DNA of 64,000 nucleotides, from NCBI GenBank assembly GCA_902729315.2, contig LR746265.1, positions 2,274,892 through 2,338,891 of the forward strand. Reading direction: 5' to 3'. The notes under the pieces were generated by a model. It saw only the letters and a program-made list of their open reading frames with translations. It did not search any database and was not told where the DNA came from. Source of the stretch: Spirodela intermedia. Lineage: Eukaryota > Streptophyta > Magnoliopsida > Alismatales > Araceae. The position numbers and the translations under genes are program-made. Shown here piece by piece: positions 1 through 11,390 of the stretch (within the stretch, counting starts at the first letter, position 1; every line of letters starts with the position of its first letter).

Positions 1-2996
1 TTGGGTAGAGAAGCTTGCGCGGGATCTGATCCTCACGCAAGACGAGGTTCTTAGAGATGCCGTCTCTTCCACCTTGAGGCAGAGGGATTGAAAACTGTAC
101 AACAATGAAACACGTTATCAACGAATCATAATTTTAAATTTGATGATGTGGAGAAGACAAGCGGAAGGCGAAGTGACCAAGAAGATCATCAAATTCTGTG
201 AGGTGGGGCAGTATGCGATTATACTGGAAAAAGCCCTCCCTTGAGTACACCAGAAAAAACGTTAGGCGTTGGAGGCTGCTCGACAAGGGTCTTCCAGAGT
301 AACAAGAGATCAACCAGACAGAAATTTGTTCTATATCTGTATGCTTCACCAATGCTTCGGATGAACATGATACGGTGCATTTTTTCTCATGCAAGAACGA
401 GCCAGCCCCCAGTTTCTGACCCACCCCTTCTTTTGCTAGGAACTACCCAAATAACCGCTGGATTTATTTTATTTTTCGAAGGTAAAAGTTTCTTTTTCAA
501 AGAGTAGCACACCTTCCAGGATCATTTTTCAAAATATAATTGATGTGGATCGTACCCATTCCCCTTTAGAGACTTTGGTCCAACGTAAATTGAGAGCTTT
601 AAACATCAAGAAAAATAAATAAATATATATATATATATGAGATAATCAGTGGGAAGACCGATGCGTCCTCATCAGTTGTCCATGCATTTCCTAAGTGCAC
701 AAACAAAGTTTGAAAGAGGCTAAAGAAACCAGGGGAAAACAGATGACTATTCATTAAGAATTGAAACAGAATAAGTAACCTGACACAATGATGGTCCTCA
801 TATATAATTGTCCTCATACATCAAGTAATGAAAAACTATCCCAGTTCCCAGAGGTCCATAGTTGCAAAAATACATTCAACAAAGTATAATATCAGTAAAA
901 AAATATTATCAATGGCATGACAAACAAAAGAGAAAGAGTGTGAAAATAAGGGAATAATAATAACTTTTTGACGTACTTTGGTTCCACGAAGGTTGACGCG
1001 GGGTCGACGTGACGCCAGAATTAGTCCATTTTCACCCACTGTAACTGATACTTTGCGCAAGGTGCCCCCATTACCACATTTGGGACAGAATAATCTCCCT
1101 ATTTCAGATGTCACTTTATTGCAGGCGTGACATTTTAATACCCACCTGAAATGAAAAAAATATTTAGGAAACCAATCCACCAAATGAGCATTGAACCTTT
1201 TATGTAAATACACTTGAAAAAATTCCAGTGCAAAGATAGAACTTATTTATGCACTACATCGCATCATAAAATTCAGTCGGTCTCAAAGTCTTGAAGAATC
1301 TCCTTCATTAATGAAACATGAAAAGAAGATTAAACCATTACAATTATTAACCCACGAAAGCTAAACATAGCATAACGTACCTATGCAACTGACGTATCTG
1401 CATTCCACTTGGTGCCAGTAGTCGCAGACCCATCTGTAGAATAACGTTTTGCATTGCAAAATCCCCAGTAACACAAGCCACAGTCGAATTGGAGAGGGAT
1501 TGTGGAACACAGCTCGGCTCTGTTGGACTACATCCCTGAGGCGCATTAATGCTTCCATCAGTCTCACTGGGGATCTCAATCCTTCTGTCGTGGTAATTTT
1601 CAACATCAGCCTTATCCGTCATACCTAACCCCTCGTCATCTCCTGGGCCAGGTCTAACAGAAGCATCAGGACCTTCATCTTCCAATGACATATGCTCTAA
1701 TCCATTTGATAGAACACACTCCCTACTTGTTTCCACTTCTTGCGCGGTGTGCACTGCCCCAGGCTCATCTGCCTCTGTACAGCCCAGCAAACTGTCATCC
1801 GATGCATCAAATGGTTCAAATCTTGCTTTTCTTCTTAAATATCTCCTCTGTGCGGCCCGGCTAACAGCAGGCTGCCAGTCATCAGCATTATCCGTATCTT
1901 CCCCATGAGAAGCATCAATTCCATCAACTACCATCTTATTCCCAATTCTCATTTCTTTCTGATGAGAAGAAACCCTCTGTGTATTTGGAGAGGACAGATG
2001 TTCCGCTTCCTTCTCAAGTTTTCTGGCATCTTCGTTCACATGAGTGACATTTAAGTTCAGATCCTTTAGTGGGAGAATTCTAGATCCATTATTTGACTCG
2101 TTTTCTGCCTGTTCAAGAGCTTCCCATTCTTCCAGATTAGGCACGTTTGAACCCCAACCAGGCATCTCTGATTCCGGTAAGGATTTCAGATTCACCATTT
2201 GGATGGGAGGGGGAACGCTTTTAAGGTGATCTGTGCCGTGTATCTGTGCTTCTAACATATAAGTAAGAGCAATGAGTTTGATATCGACATCTGATAGCGT
2301 CTGTAAGTCCCCAGTTTCTCTTGCAAACTTGACAACTGCAAACCAAAATAAAAATGAACATACTTTCATTAGTCCACAAAATTTCACATGTGACTAAAAA
2401 ACTCCGAGCATCAATAATGCGTAATGTGTGCAAATTTATGTTCGTCTGTAATACAACAAAAAAGAATGCTCATTTCGAACCACATTACTGGCCCAATTTG
2501 ATTATAGCAGCGGATAGTAAATACAGAAAGAAATAGAACGATGCAACGATAATATACACGTCAGAAAAAAAAAACTTTGACTATAAGACAATCAACAGGA
2601 AAGCGTTCATAATTCATATTTAAGCGGTCCCCTTTGATTATAGTCAGTTATATCCGGAAAAAGCTCACCTTTCTTTATGGCATCGGGGGCGGGCTCCATG
2701 GTTTCAATCGTGAATGGCAGAAAAGAGAGCCTCTGGCGGGAGGTGGGATCTCTCACCTCCTCCAGCACTTCACGAACGGTCACAAACCGGTCAGCGGTGC
2801 TTGACATTTTGTCCCCCTGGACGATGGCACTGGCATCGAGAACTGCCAGGGAAACACCTTCGCTCGATCCGCAGTTCCCGAACAAGCGACATGAAACGGG
2901 TTCATCATTCTCCCGCGGTGCCTTCTTCTGCAGTAGCTGGCTCCACTGAGTAGTTCCGCCGGAGCCGGGAAACGAAGAAAGGGGAGAAGGCTCCAT
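1..2996 (-). CDS. NOB1: NOB1-like 20S pre-rRNA endonuclease, copy 1 (partial, C-terminus beyond window)
   Basis: Exons read as 2996-2669, 2335-1381, 1145-977 and 94-1 (continuing off the window), with GT..AG borders and matching phases (1, 2, 0). The first exon and the start of the second hold the PIN nuclease domain: an early Asp in VLDASAI, then LSDVDIKLIALTYMLEAQ. The middle is an acidic linker with DDWQPAVSR and an Arg-rich LRRKAR patch. MGLRLLAPSGMQIRQLHR leads into a zinc ribbon with CHAC and CPKCG pairs, and the visible tail reads GGRDGISKNLVLREDQ. NOB1 proteins cut the 3' end (D site) of 18S rRNA in late 40S precursors; that role is taken from the family. No stop or frameshift is seen in the visible part, so this is the likely functional copy. 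The 5' sequence resembles copy 2 back to about 3107. Confidence 0.9.
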
Positions 2997-3259
2997 CCGC
3001 CGCCACCCGGTGGGGATGACGAGAGGGGAGCGGGGAGGAGGACGCCGGTTGTTGCTTCTGATTCCCCTTCCCTCCGCGGATAACGATGGGGTGATTCCCC
3101 CGCCGAGCTCGAAGACACACCCGGCTGCTTAGCCTTGCGCCGCTCGTGGTATTTGTTCCCTTCGGCGAGCCTGGCGGGAGAAGGTGAACGCGAATATCAG
3201 GGCAAACGGAAGCGCCCAGGTTTTCGGCGGCCGTAGCATCCGATGACGTCACATCGTCC

Positions 3260-3565
3260 AGGCTCGATCTAATTTTTAATCTAAAAAAGGCTCAAATCAA
3301 AGCCCATGTGCGAAGATCTCTTTTCTCACTTACTAATACTTCTAATAATCAGAATAACTGAAATGAACATGTTTTTCTAATTAAATTAAAATGAAGAAAT
3401 ATGTTTTTTCTTATAATTTACGAAATAAACCAGGTTCGGGCCCGGTTGGGCCCCGATACATATGGTCTGACCTGATAATCTACGCTTAACGAGGATATCT
3501 AGGCCCATTTCTGCTCATCCCCGGCCCACGGCACAGCAAGTGGTATTGCGCTGGTGGGTTCGGAT
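3260..3565 (-). repeat. Inverted partial copy of the GA-bounded repeat unit
   Basis: The reverse complement of this stretch matches the second part of the repeat units at about 4060-4340 and 4715-5010. Shared landmarks are the CCACCAGC..AATACCAC block, TTAAGCGTAGATTATC, the GGCCCA-rich stretch and GCACRTGGGCTTTGA. It starts directly upstream of NOB1 copy 1, so the promoter of that gene borders or includes repeat DNA. About 500 bp separate it from the plus-oriented arm, forming a large inverted repeat. Confidence 0.7.
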
Positions 3566-3865
3566 CTCGGAGCGCACCAGGACAAAAGAAACCATTTATA
3601 ATAATCTTTCACGGGGACATGGGAAAATGATGTGGATTTTTATGCTCGGCTGGGGAGATGAGATGTCGCTGTTTCACGTCCAATTAGCGTTTATTAATTC
3701 CCGTGGCAAATAAGATCTACTCTTGTTTTAAGTCGTCTTGCTTGCCAGAAAATTGATTAAGACTATGAACTAAGATTTAGATAGTATACGTAAACATGAC
3801 CGGCAACATACTGCTGATTCAGTGAATAACTTAGCGATTCGCTATCACATGAGAGTAAGGTTCAT
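3566..3865. other. Spacer between inverted repeat arms, nothing recognised
   Basis: This stretch separates the minus-oriented repeat arm from the first plus-oriented unit. I see no open frame with protein similarity, no RNA gene and no internal repeat. Confidence 0.5.
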
Positions 3866-4490
3866 CACACGAGAGAGAGGAAAGAGGAGGACAGTCAAAA
3901 CTGCCGGGCTTCTCGCAAGCATTGACTATGTTCAGTTGCCGACACGCCGTCTTGTCGTCGTAGGACCGGAAATAAGGATGACAGCAGTCCGAGCCAGGCC
4001 GGGCCGTCTCGGCCTTGTTCTCCCCATGCATGCTAGGCCTGGAGTAGCCCAGTCGGCTCCGAGCTCCGAATCCACCAGCCTAATACCACTTGCTGGGCCG
4101 CGGGCCAGGGACAAGGACATAGAAGTGGGTCCATACGGCCTCATTAAGCGTAGATTATCAGGTCATACCATAGATTTCCGGCCCGAACCAGGCCCAAATC
4201 GGGTTTCGTTCGTAGATTTTAAGGAAAACATGTTTTTATATTAACATAATGTAACAAATGCGGCCATTTAAGTTATTCTAAATATAAAAATTATTAATAT
4301 GTGAAAATTTAGGTGCGAAAAAGAGATATCGGCACGTGGGCTTTGAATTTAACATTTTTAAGTCAAAAAATTAGATTGAGGTCAGACGATGTGCTGGCGT
4401 TGCCTCTGGACTTCACTGAAGGGTATAAAACCCGAAAATGTTCATTGGGGCCGGCTTGGCCTGGCCCAGACTGGCCCGTTTGTGGTACTT
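3866..4490 (+). repeat. Dispersed repeat unit A, bounded by GA tracts
   Basis: The unit starts at a short GAGAGAG tract followed by GGAAAGAGG and ends just before the next GA tract. It shares its whole length with unit B: the GTCGTCGTAGGACCGGAAAT block, GGATGACAGC, the TTAAGCGTAGATTATC block, an AT-rich third and a GCACGTGGGCTTTGA block. The open frames in it differ between copies and show no domain, so it is treated as non-coding repeat DNA, probably from a non-autonomous element. The family is not identified. Confidence 0.7.
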
Positions 4491-4497
4491 TTACGAT

Positions 4498-4501
<4 letters not shown>

Positions 4502-4549
<48 letters not shown>
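4502..4549. repeat. (GA)n microsatellite between units A and B
   Basis: A pure GA run of about 48 bp marks the junction of the two repeat units. Confidence 0.9.
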
Positions 4550-4552
<3 letters not shown>

Positions 4553-5150
4553 GAGGCAGATCAAAATTGTCTGGCTTTCGCAATCATTTACCATTGTTCG
4601 GTTTCCGACACGCCATTTTGCCGTCGTAGGACCGGAAATAAGGATGATAGCGGTTTGTGCCGGTCCCATTCTCTCCGTGCCTGCTGGGTCGAGTGTAGCC
4701 CAATCAACTTTGAGGTCCGAACCCACCAGCGCAATACCACCATCTGGGCCACCGGGGGGGAGGGGGGGGTCGCCCAAGGACGGAAAAAGTGGGCTTAGAC
4801 GTCCTCATTAAGCGTAGATTATCGGGTCAGACCATATATTTCGGGCCTCAACCAGGCCCAAATTGGGTTTCAACTCATAAATTTTAAGAGAAAGCATTTT
4901 TTTGTTTTAGTTTAACGTAAAAAGCGGTCATTTCAGTTATTACGAGTATCAAAAAATTAATATGTGAAAAATTAGTTGAGAAAAGAGATCTTTGCACGTG
5001 GACTTTGATATTAACGTTTTTTAAGTTCAAATTTAGTTTGAGGGCGGACTATGTGCTGGCGCTGCCTCTGGGCTTGGGTGAAGGTTATGCGAAAATGTTT
5101 AGAGGGCCTAGCATGGGCCGGCCCGACCCGTTTGTGGTACATTTATGGTT

Positions 5151-5153
<3 letters not shown>
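4502..5153 (+). repeat. Dispersed repeat unit B, tandem to unit A
   Basis: This unit repeats unit A in the same orientation. It begins with a (GA)n run at about 4502-4549 and ends where another (GA)n run begins at about 5154. The same landmark blocks occur in the same order with scattered substitutions and small indels. The tandem arrangement with a microsatellite at each junction suggests unequal exchange or slippage at the GA tracts. Confidence 0.7.

Positions 5154-5185
<32 letters not shown>
5154..5185. repeat. (GA)n microsatellite at the end of unit B
   Basis: A GA run of about 32 bp joins repeat unit B to the segment that is duplicated beside the tRNA-His gene. Confidence 0.9.
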
Positions 5186-5188
<3 letters not shown>

Positions 5189-5465
5189 CTCATCCCGACC
5201 TGATCTTATATCTCGTGTAAAAAAGGGAACGTTTTTACCCTAAAACCTGAGTGACCCCTCTGGAGTTTTGAGCTGTCATCGATGGGTTTGCTAGTGCTCT
5301 CGTCCATGTTAAATTCGACGAAGACCTTGTCGCTTCGCGCATGTAGCTCAAACTCCCAGACGAGCGGGCAGCGCGCCAGTTCCAATTTGCTATGCAAACG
5401 CGAGGAAGAAGGGAATTGCTGATCCTGTAAAGTGACTCCATGACGGGTTCGGATTATTGTACCAA
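5186..5465 (+). repeat. Duplicated segment, left copy (partner at 17410-17697)
   Basis: This matches 17410-17697 in the same orientation, from CTCATCCCGACCTGATCTTA to GACGGGTTCGGATTATTGT. Both copies are preceded by a GA tract. On the minus strand both copies show a conserved reading stretch (ARSDKV..VE, then SKPIDDSSKLQRGHSGFR here and GKPIDGSSELQRGHSGFR in the partner). This looks like an exon fossil of a gene I do not recognise. Small indels shift the upstream frame between the copies. Confidence 0.75.
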
Positions 5466-6439
5466 GGCTTAATAATCGGCTATATATAATGTCAACTCAT
5501 CATGATTAAATAGACACACAAATGGAATGTTTTATTCGATAGCTAATCAAAACATACTTGTCCTTACATCTCAACTCAAAGAATAAGAGGGATCTTTCTT
5601 CTTAAGAAAGATCCTGGGAATAAGATTAAGAACTATTTCAAACTTATAATTCAATAATTAAAATAAAATCTTCTGCACGTTCATAACATAAATTAACATC
5701 AAAATTCATATAATGAATCAAAATATTTTTTCTTAAATTAGCCTCTTAACCATGCAAATTTCTTTGAATAAATACAACAATCATAAAGGTATACCAACTT
5801 TTCTCTTAACATATTTTTTTACAGAAAAATATAGCTAAGAATCATATTTTGGTTCTTTTATGTACCTCACATATTATCAATCAATGAATGATAATGCATA
5901 AAAAAACTTAAAAAGTGTCAAAATTATTGGGAGCTTAATAAATTGTGATGTTCATATAAAACACAACAATTATAAACAATAAACTTCCATGGTATGTGCC
6001 TTATGGAACCTTTCAAGATTGATATGCTGGTTTAAAATTTAAGTGGAATCTTAAGTGATAATTTACAAAATATGTTCTTATCCAAATGAGTTATTACATG
6101 TAATAAAGTGATTGTTTGAAGAACTTCAAGCTAATTGTGTTATATGTCTTGTTGTTATCCTCTCATGGGCTATTTGAGGAGTTGGGCTAGCTCCATGACT
6201 TTATTAAGCACCATATGAAGGAATAATTAGATTTGACAATTTATTATTCAAATAAATATTTTTTAAAAGTACAAGCATTACTATCTTTATAATTTTAGTA
6301 AAATTTTATAGAAGATCTTTGTATAGTAATGGATTGATTTTGTACTTACTCTTGTAGAACCCCACCCTCCCACATTATATAACAAAGGCTGATGTCATTT
6401 GGGGGGTTTAAAGGTGTGTCATAAAATATCATCCAAGGT
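5466..6439. other. AT-rich intergenic DNA, nothing recognised
   Basis: CpG becomes rare immediately after the duplicated segment. No open frame of useful length, RNA gene or repeat partner within the window was recognised. Confidence 0.5.
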
Positions 6440-7372
6440 TTTCATTCTAAACATCCCCCTCAAGTGACAACAGATGAAGTCATCTCTTGTTTCTTCATTT
6501 CCTAACTCTAACTATGCCCCTTAGTGGAGCCATCTACTATATAAGAAGACATCATAAGAGAGTGATAAACTTATTTTAGGTTGCTTGTTTGAAACTATAG
6601 ATAGAACAATGGTGTTTTCGTGGTAGTTGTCGATGCTAGTACAAATGTCCAAGGGGACAAAATGTCAAGCACAATCAATTAGTTTGTGACCAGCTATGAA
6701 GTGCTAGAGAAGGTGGGAGATCCCACCTCCCACCTTTCACCATAGGTTCTCTTTTATGTCCTTCACAATTGAAATAGTGCAGCCCACCCTAAGGTTGTAA
6801 AGAAAAATGAGCTTTTCTCATATATATTTGACTCTAATCAAAGTGGACTGTTTAACTTTGAATGACAAAATGTTTCATATTGATTTATCTCCTTTTATTT
6901 TTCTTCTTTGTTGGATTATCAAACTTTGATATCTCTAATGTTTGATTATGTGACTACATTTTGGAAAGTTTTAATGTATTTCTTGGGGGTGGCTCTTGAC
7001 AACTATAGAATAATGGTAATAGAGTCAATCATTCTAGCTTACAGATATGTTTGGCAAAAATATAGTGATATTATGTGTATTTTTAATGTTTCGAGTCTTC
7101 AACTTGTGATGTAATCTACTTGTCACTTTTTATGAAAAAAATAACTTGATGAAGAAACCCAAGACATAATTGACTTGTTCAATTGTCTAATGAAGTTTGT
7201 GTTTCTAATGTGTATATTTTCATTACATAGTTTTAGTTCTTATTGTATTTACTATGTGTTCTATAATCAAATTGGGCTAGTGATGTGATTCGAAATTAAT
7301 ATATTTTTTGGGTGTACTATAGATGAATATAAATTTAATCACATGGCACATTATTCATATGCCATGTCTTTG
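6440..7372 (+). pseudogene. NOB1: NOB1 copy 3: decayed 5' fragment (exon 1 and intron 1)
   Basis: Positions about 6440-6840 align with exon 1 of copy 2. Landmarks are the start codon context, CCCCTTAGTGGAGCCA, GGGGACAAAATGTCAAGCAC, AGATCCCACCTCCC and the end of the exon. The reading frame is full of stops. Most differences are C-to-T or G-to-A changes against copy 2, as left by cytosine methylation and deamination. Similarity to intron 1 runs to about 6888, breaks for about 300 bp, and resumes at about 7196-7372, including the block around CTATAATCAAATTGGGC. The remaining exons are absent. Retroelement sequence starts shortly afterwards, so an insertion or deletion probably removed them. Confidence 0.8.
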
Positions 7373-7450
7373 AGCTTGGCTAGGGAAGGGATATATGAAA
7401 TGTGGTAGTTTGAAAATTAGATCGTTAGCACTTTTGTCATCCCTAATTTT

Positions 7451-7963
7451 TGTAGTCACCTTTTAATAAGAACACATTGACGAATTATTAAGAAGAAGAT
7501 GACATGTCTACAAAATGAACCTATTTATTACATTTGACCCTGTAATAAAGATCTTGTGGATAAGTACAACATAGAGAGACAAAGGGAAGGAAGGAAAAAA
7601 AAACTTAGGGAAGTCTCACGAGGGTACACAAAGGAGATAGGGGAATACACTATTGAGACCTCTTAGGTCTTAGAGCAGCCAATGTTAGGTGGCCAATCTT
7701 CAACTCCGTTTGAAATCACTTAAAATGTTCTTTCATTTCCTGTGTGGTTATTTGATTGTTAATATTGACTCCCTCTATCAACATTAGGATGGATCATTTT
7801 CTGATTGTCATTAGACTAGTTGTTAAGATTCAATATAATGGCTAAATTTAATGGAATGTAATCCGTGATGTGATTTGTATTAGTTGGGTCTTATAACTAT
7901 TTAGAGATGTCAACAGATCTATCTATTGCCTACATGACATATACTGTTGGATCCATTGTACCA
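7451..7963 (+). repeat. Left LTR-like direct repeat, heavily C-to-T decayed
   Basis: This aligns with 12642-13086. Where the right copy has CGACCGTCATTGGATTAGTC and GTTAGGATCC, this copy has mostly T or A at the CpG positions. Start and end are estimated from the limits of similarity and a TG..CA-like border. Confidence 0.65.
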
Positions 7964-10204
7964 TTATTCTTTACGAGATGTATTTTAGATGAATCATAAT
8001 CATTTCTTCATTTGTCACTTGTCACTCAATCAATTAAATCTTAGTCTCTTTTTTTTTATTTGACTTGAATTTGAGGCAAGCACCTTCTATATAGACATCT
8101 TTCAATCAATAGGGACTCAACTATACTCTCCCCCTTATTTTTCATACCCTATCCTCAAGGTGAAAATTAAAGAATTAGTGGAGTATGTCACATATGGGTT
8201 TCCATATCATTACATTAGACTACATACCTTTTCATTAAGTCAAGACTTACAACCTATTAATGTGATGATGAACATCTAATATACAACTTAGTTCTACTAT
8301 CCAACACAAGTTATTATTTATTGGTAGTTCGAAATGAGATTTATTGTCCTTACTCTACTGTTTGTTTGAGCAACAACACATGAAACATGATATATACTTA
8401 GGACAATAATGACAACTCCATATGTTAAGCTATAGGCTTAATACATTTTTCGATTTTGAATGGCTCATAGAATTATGGTGCTAGCTTTCTATAGGTGATC
8501 AAACATTAATTATTATGGTTAAAGTCATCAAATCTTAAATTTATAATTTAAATTTAATTTGGTTTAGCTATCATGAAATAGTAAAATCTAGGTCAAATGT
8601 AAAGAAAATATTCACATCATTATGGTTAAATCATTTTACCATAATGTTAATGTATTCATGCAAACTCTCAAACCACATGGAGATCTTACAAAGCTGAGTT
8701 GCGCATTGTTTGACTTCATGTAGTCATATGACATAATAGTACCTCAAATGTAAAATTATCTAACATAGATGACTAAAATGTTCAGTGAGTCAATAGTTGC
8801 TCTTCTTTTATAGGCTGATTGCAATAACAAAAGATAGCATGTAATTTGTTGATAAGATAAATACAAAAAATATATTCAATCAGAAAAATCAATTTCACAA
8901 AGTTCTTTCTAACTTCAACTTTTATTAATTGAAAATAAATTATCTCTTAATTTGACATGTGTGAGGAGGGACAACAACACACGCATATAGAAAGCTTGAC
9001 AGACCTTAATCAACTACATCAAGCAATGATGATCTTCATAGCTTACTTGCTCCAAGGCTTCATGTGCGAAGACAAATGACTTTCTACTCAAAGCCACTAG
9101 ATTGTCACTCACAATGAGAGAGGAAAAGGATGAAGGAGGTCTGTCAAGATTGTAGACAACACCAAAGGGAGGACAAATGAGGCAGCCATCTCAAGATAGA
9201 AGCTATGTTAAGGGTTGAAATGAAAATTTTCCAAATGTCATGCCCTCATTTGCTTAATATGTTTGTTTTTTTTCTTTCTACATTTGTCCCTATAACCATA
9301 GATATTAAAACCCAAGTACATGTGTTAAAAAAATAATTCTAAAATTAAATTTATACTATACTTTTAAGAATAAAAGTATAGAGCAACCATTTATCAGCTA
9401 ACATTGCATTGCATATAGATATTGATGTATTTTTGTCATTTTCATGTATACTTTAAGCTATATTATTAGATTTTATCTACTTCTTGTGACATTAATCTAA
9501 CAAGTGATCAATAGGGCCTTCACACCATAGTTTTCTATTGATAATTATGTAGGTCGAGGTAGACCCAATCTCTAGTGGCAAAATTTAAGTTCTTGGTGTC
9601 ATAGAGGAAGGAGCAGCATAGTAGACCCACAAGGGGCAACAAGCACCCATGATAAGGCAAGCTCATGTGGTGGGACAAGCATGCAGAGCATGGTAAACAC
9701 ACGTGGCATGGCAGGCACACTCGACACAATGGGTGTGCAACATGGTGGACGCATGCAACATGACAGACTTGTGTGGCATGGCAGCAAGGTGTAGCATCAC
9801 AAGACCCAAGACAAAATGGGTCCCCAAACATGCAGAACTCTTGTAGGAGGCAGGAAGACTAATACACCTACGTGATGACACGAATGTAGTCCCATGAGAC
9901 ATAATGGATGTTGACAAGCAAGATAACGCCTGGACAGGCAGAATGGTTAGCAGGGCACCCAAGGTGCCCTAACAACTAGCGAGCGAGACAACTGTTACAC
10001 CCCAATGGCTAACTATAACCCATGCATAATGGCTACTCCGAAACCCTTGTAACAACTAGTTCACTTTCCTCCCCTTCGCAACTGAGGAAGGTGGAGAGCG
10101 AACAAGAGGAAGGACCCCTTTGTGAGCTTTACTGAATATTCAGAGGGCTAACTAGAGAGTGAATCTTAGCTATTTAGTGCCACATCTCACCCAAGGTGTA
10201 AAAG
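7964..10204. other. AT-rich retroelement interior, no recognisable genes
   Basis: This stretch is broken in all frames. Around 9640-9790 a loosely repeated motif close to GTGGCATGGCA with ATG-rich spacers recurs several times, suggesting an old minisatellite or gag remnant. No primer-binding site is visible directly after the left LTR-like repeat. Confidence 0.4.
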
Positions 10205-10217
10205 TGGTGTCAGATCC
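10205..10217 (+). other. Primer-binding-site-like sequence (initiator tRNA-Met type)
   Basis: TGGTGTCAGATCC resembles the plant retrotransposon primer-binding site TGGTATCAGAGCC. It lies about 500 bp before the reverse transcriptase remnant on the same strand. It could mark the 5' end of the interior of an element whose LTR ends near 10204. Confidence 0.4.
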
Positions 10218-10709
10218 ATGGGAGAAAGGGGGCAAGGGCAATGTATTGTGTGACTAAAGTAAGAACTAAAGTTCATGTAAGAGTCCTTCCAAATAATCGA
10301 AAGGGTGTTTGAAGGAAATATGTCCAAACTTTACGAAATGATGGCATAAAGAGAAGAACACTGATGAAGAATGACTAATGTACATGGTGATGTCTCTTAC
10401 TTCCTTTGGTACATTATTGGGCACAGACTTCCTCACAAAGATGACTGCGGGAGTTTTTCCCAATATAGTGGCAATCTAAGGGGGCAAAAGACCACACTTC
10501 GTCCCAACCATTGAGGTAAATCTTGCAAAACACCATGAACTAACACGATCACATGACAAGGTGATCTCAACACAACATGTACGAAAAAGATAAAAAAAAG
10601 GGAGGAGACTGTCTTGTTGACCATCTAAACCAGCTCACAGGTGGAGCAAATCAAGATCTCTATAGAAATTTAGCGACTACCAACAAAGTTTGTTGATAAA
10701 TTGTCATAG

Positions 10710-11390
10710 AAGTTACTAGCCAAACTACTTCCAAGAAGAGGGATAGACCATGTCATAGAGCTGGTCTCAAGGGCCAACCCACTAGCGTAGGCATCATACA
10801 AGATGTCGCCGAATCACCTCATAAAATTGTGCACACAAATTCAAGGCTTATTGGAAGTGTGACACCTACAACTGTCTAAGTCACCATTTGGTGCACCAAT
10901 GCTATTCTAGAAGAAGAAAGACGGAAGTCTCAGGCTGTGTGTAAACTATATAGCTTTGAACAAGTTCATTATCTGCAACAGGTATCCAATCTCAAACGTC
11001 AAAGACCTATTAGACCGACTAAGTGTGATAAAGATATTTTCAAAGTTAGACCTGAAGAACAAATACCACTAAGTGTGGATCTAGGTAGGTGACAAACTCA
11101 AGATAGTTTGTGTAACTCGATATGAGTTATTTGAGTTCATGGTAATGCCCTTTGGGCTCACCAATGCCCTAGCTACTTTTTGCACCTTAATAAACTCTAT
11201 TTTTTAGTCATATTTGGATGTGTTTGTAGTGGTTTACTTAGGCAACATATTGATCTACAATCGCAATATGCAGCGAACACCTCAGTCATCTTCACAGAAT
11301 ATTAGAACTATTTTGAAAGAATAGTCTATCTTGAACCCCTCCAAATGCAATTTTGTCAAAAAAGAAGTAAACTTTTTGGGACAACATGTA
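10710..11390 (+). pseudogene. Ty3/gypsy reverse transcriptase remnant
   Basis: With frameshifts and stops ignored, the plus strand gives [93 protein letters not shown] and SKCNF..EVNFLGQHV. These are the ordered conserved blocks of gypsy reverse transcriptase; the YLDD catalytic box has become YLGN. Several in-frame stops are present, so it is inactive. No RNase H or integrase follows in readable form. Confidence 0.85.

Noticed and set aside
3822-4811. Open frames of 100-161 residues in the repeat units
   Set aside because: They include Arg-Glu runs from GA tracts, are not preserved between the two units, and show no domain.
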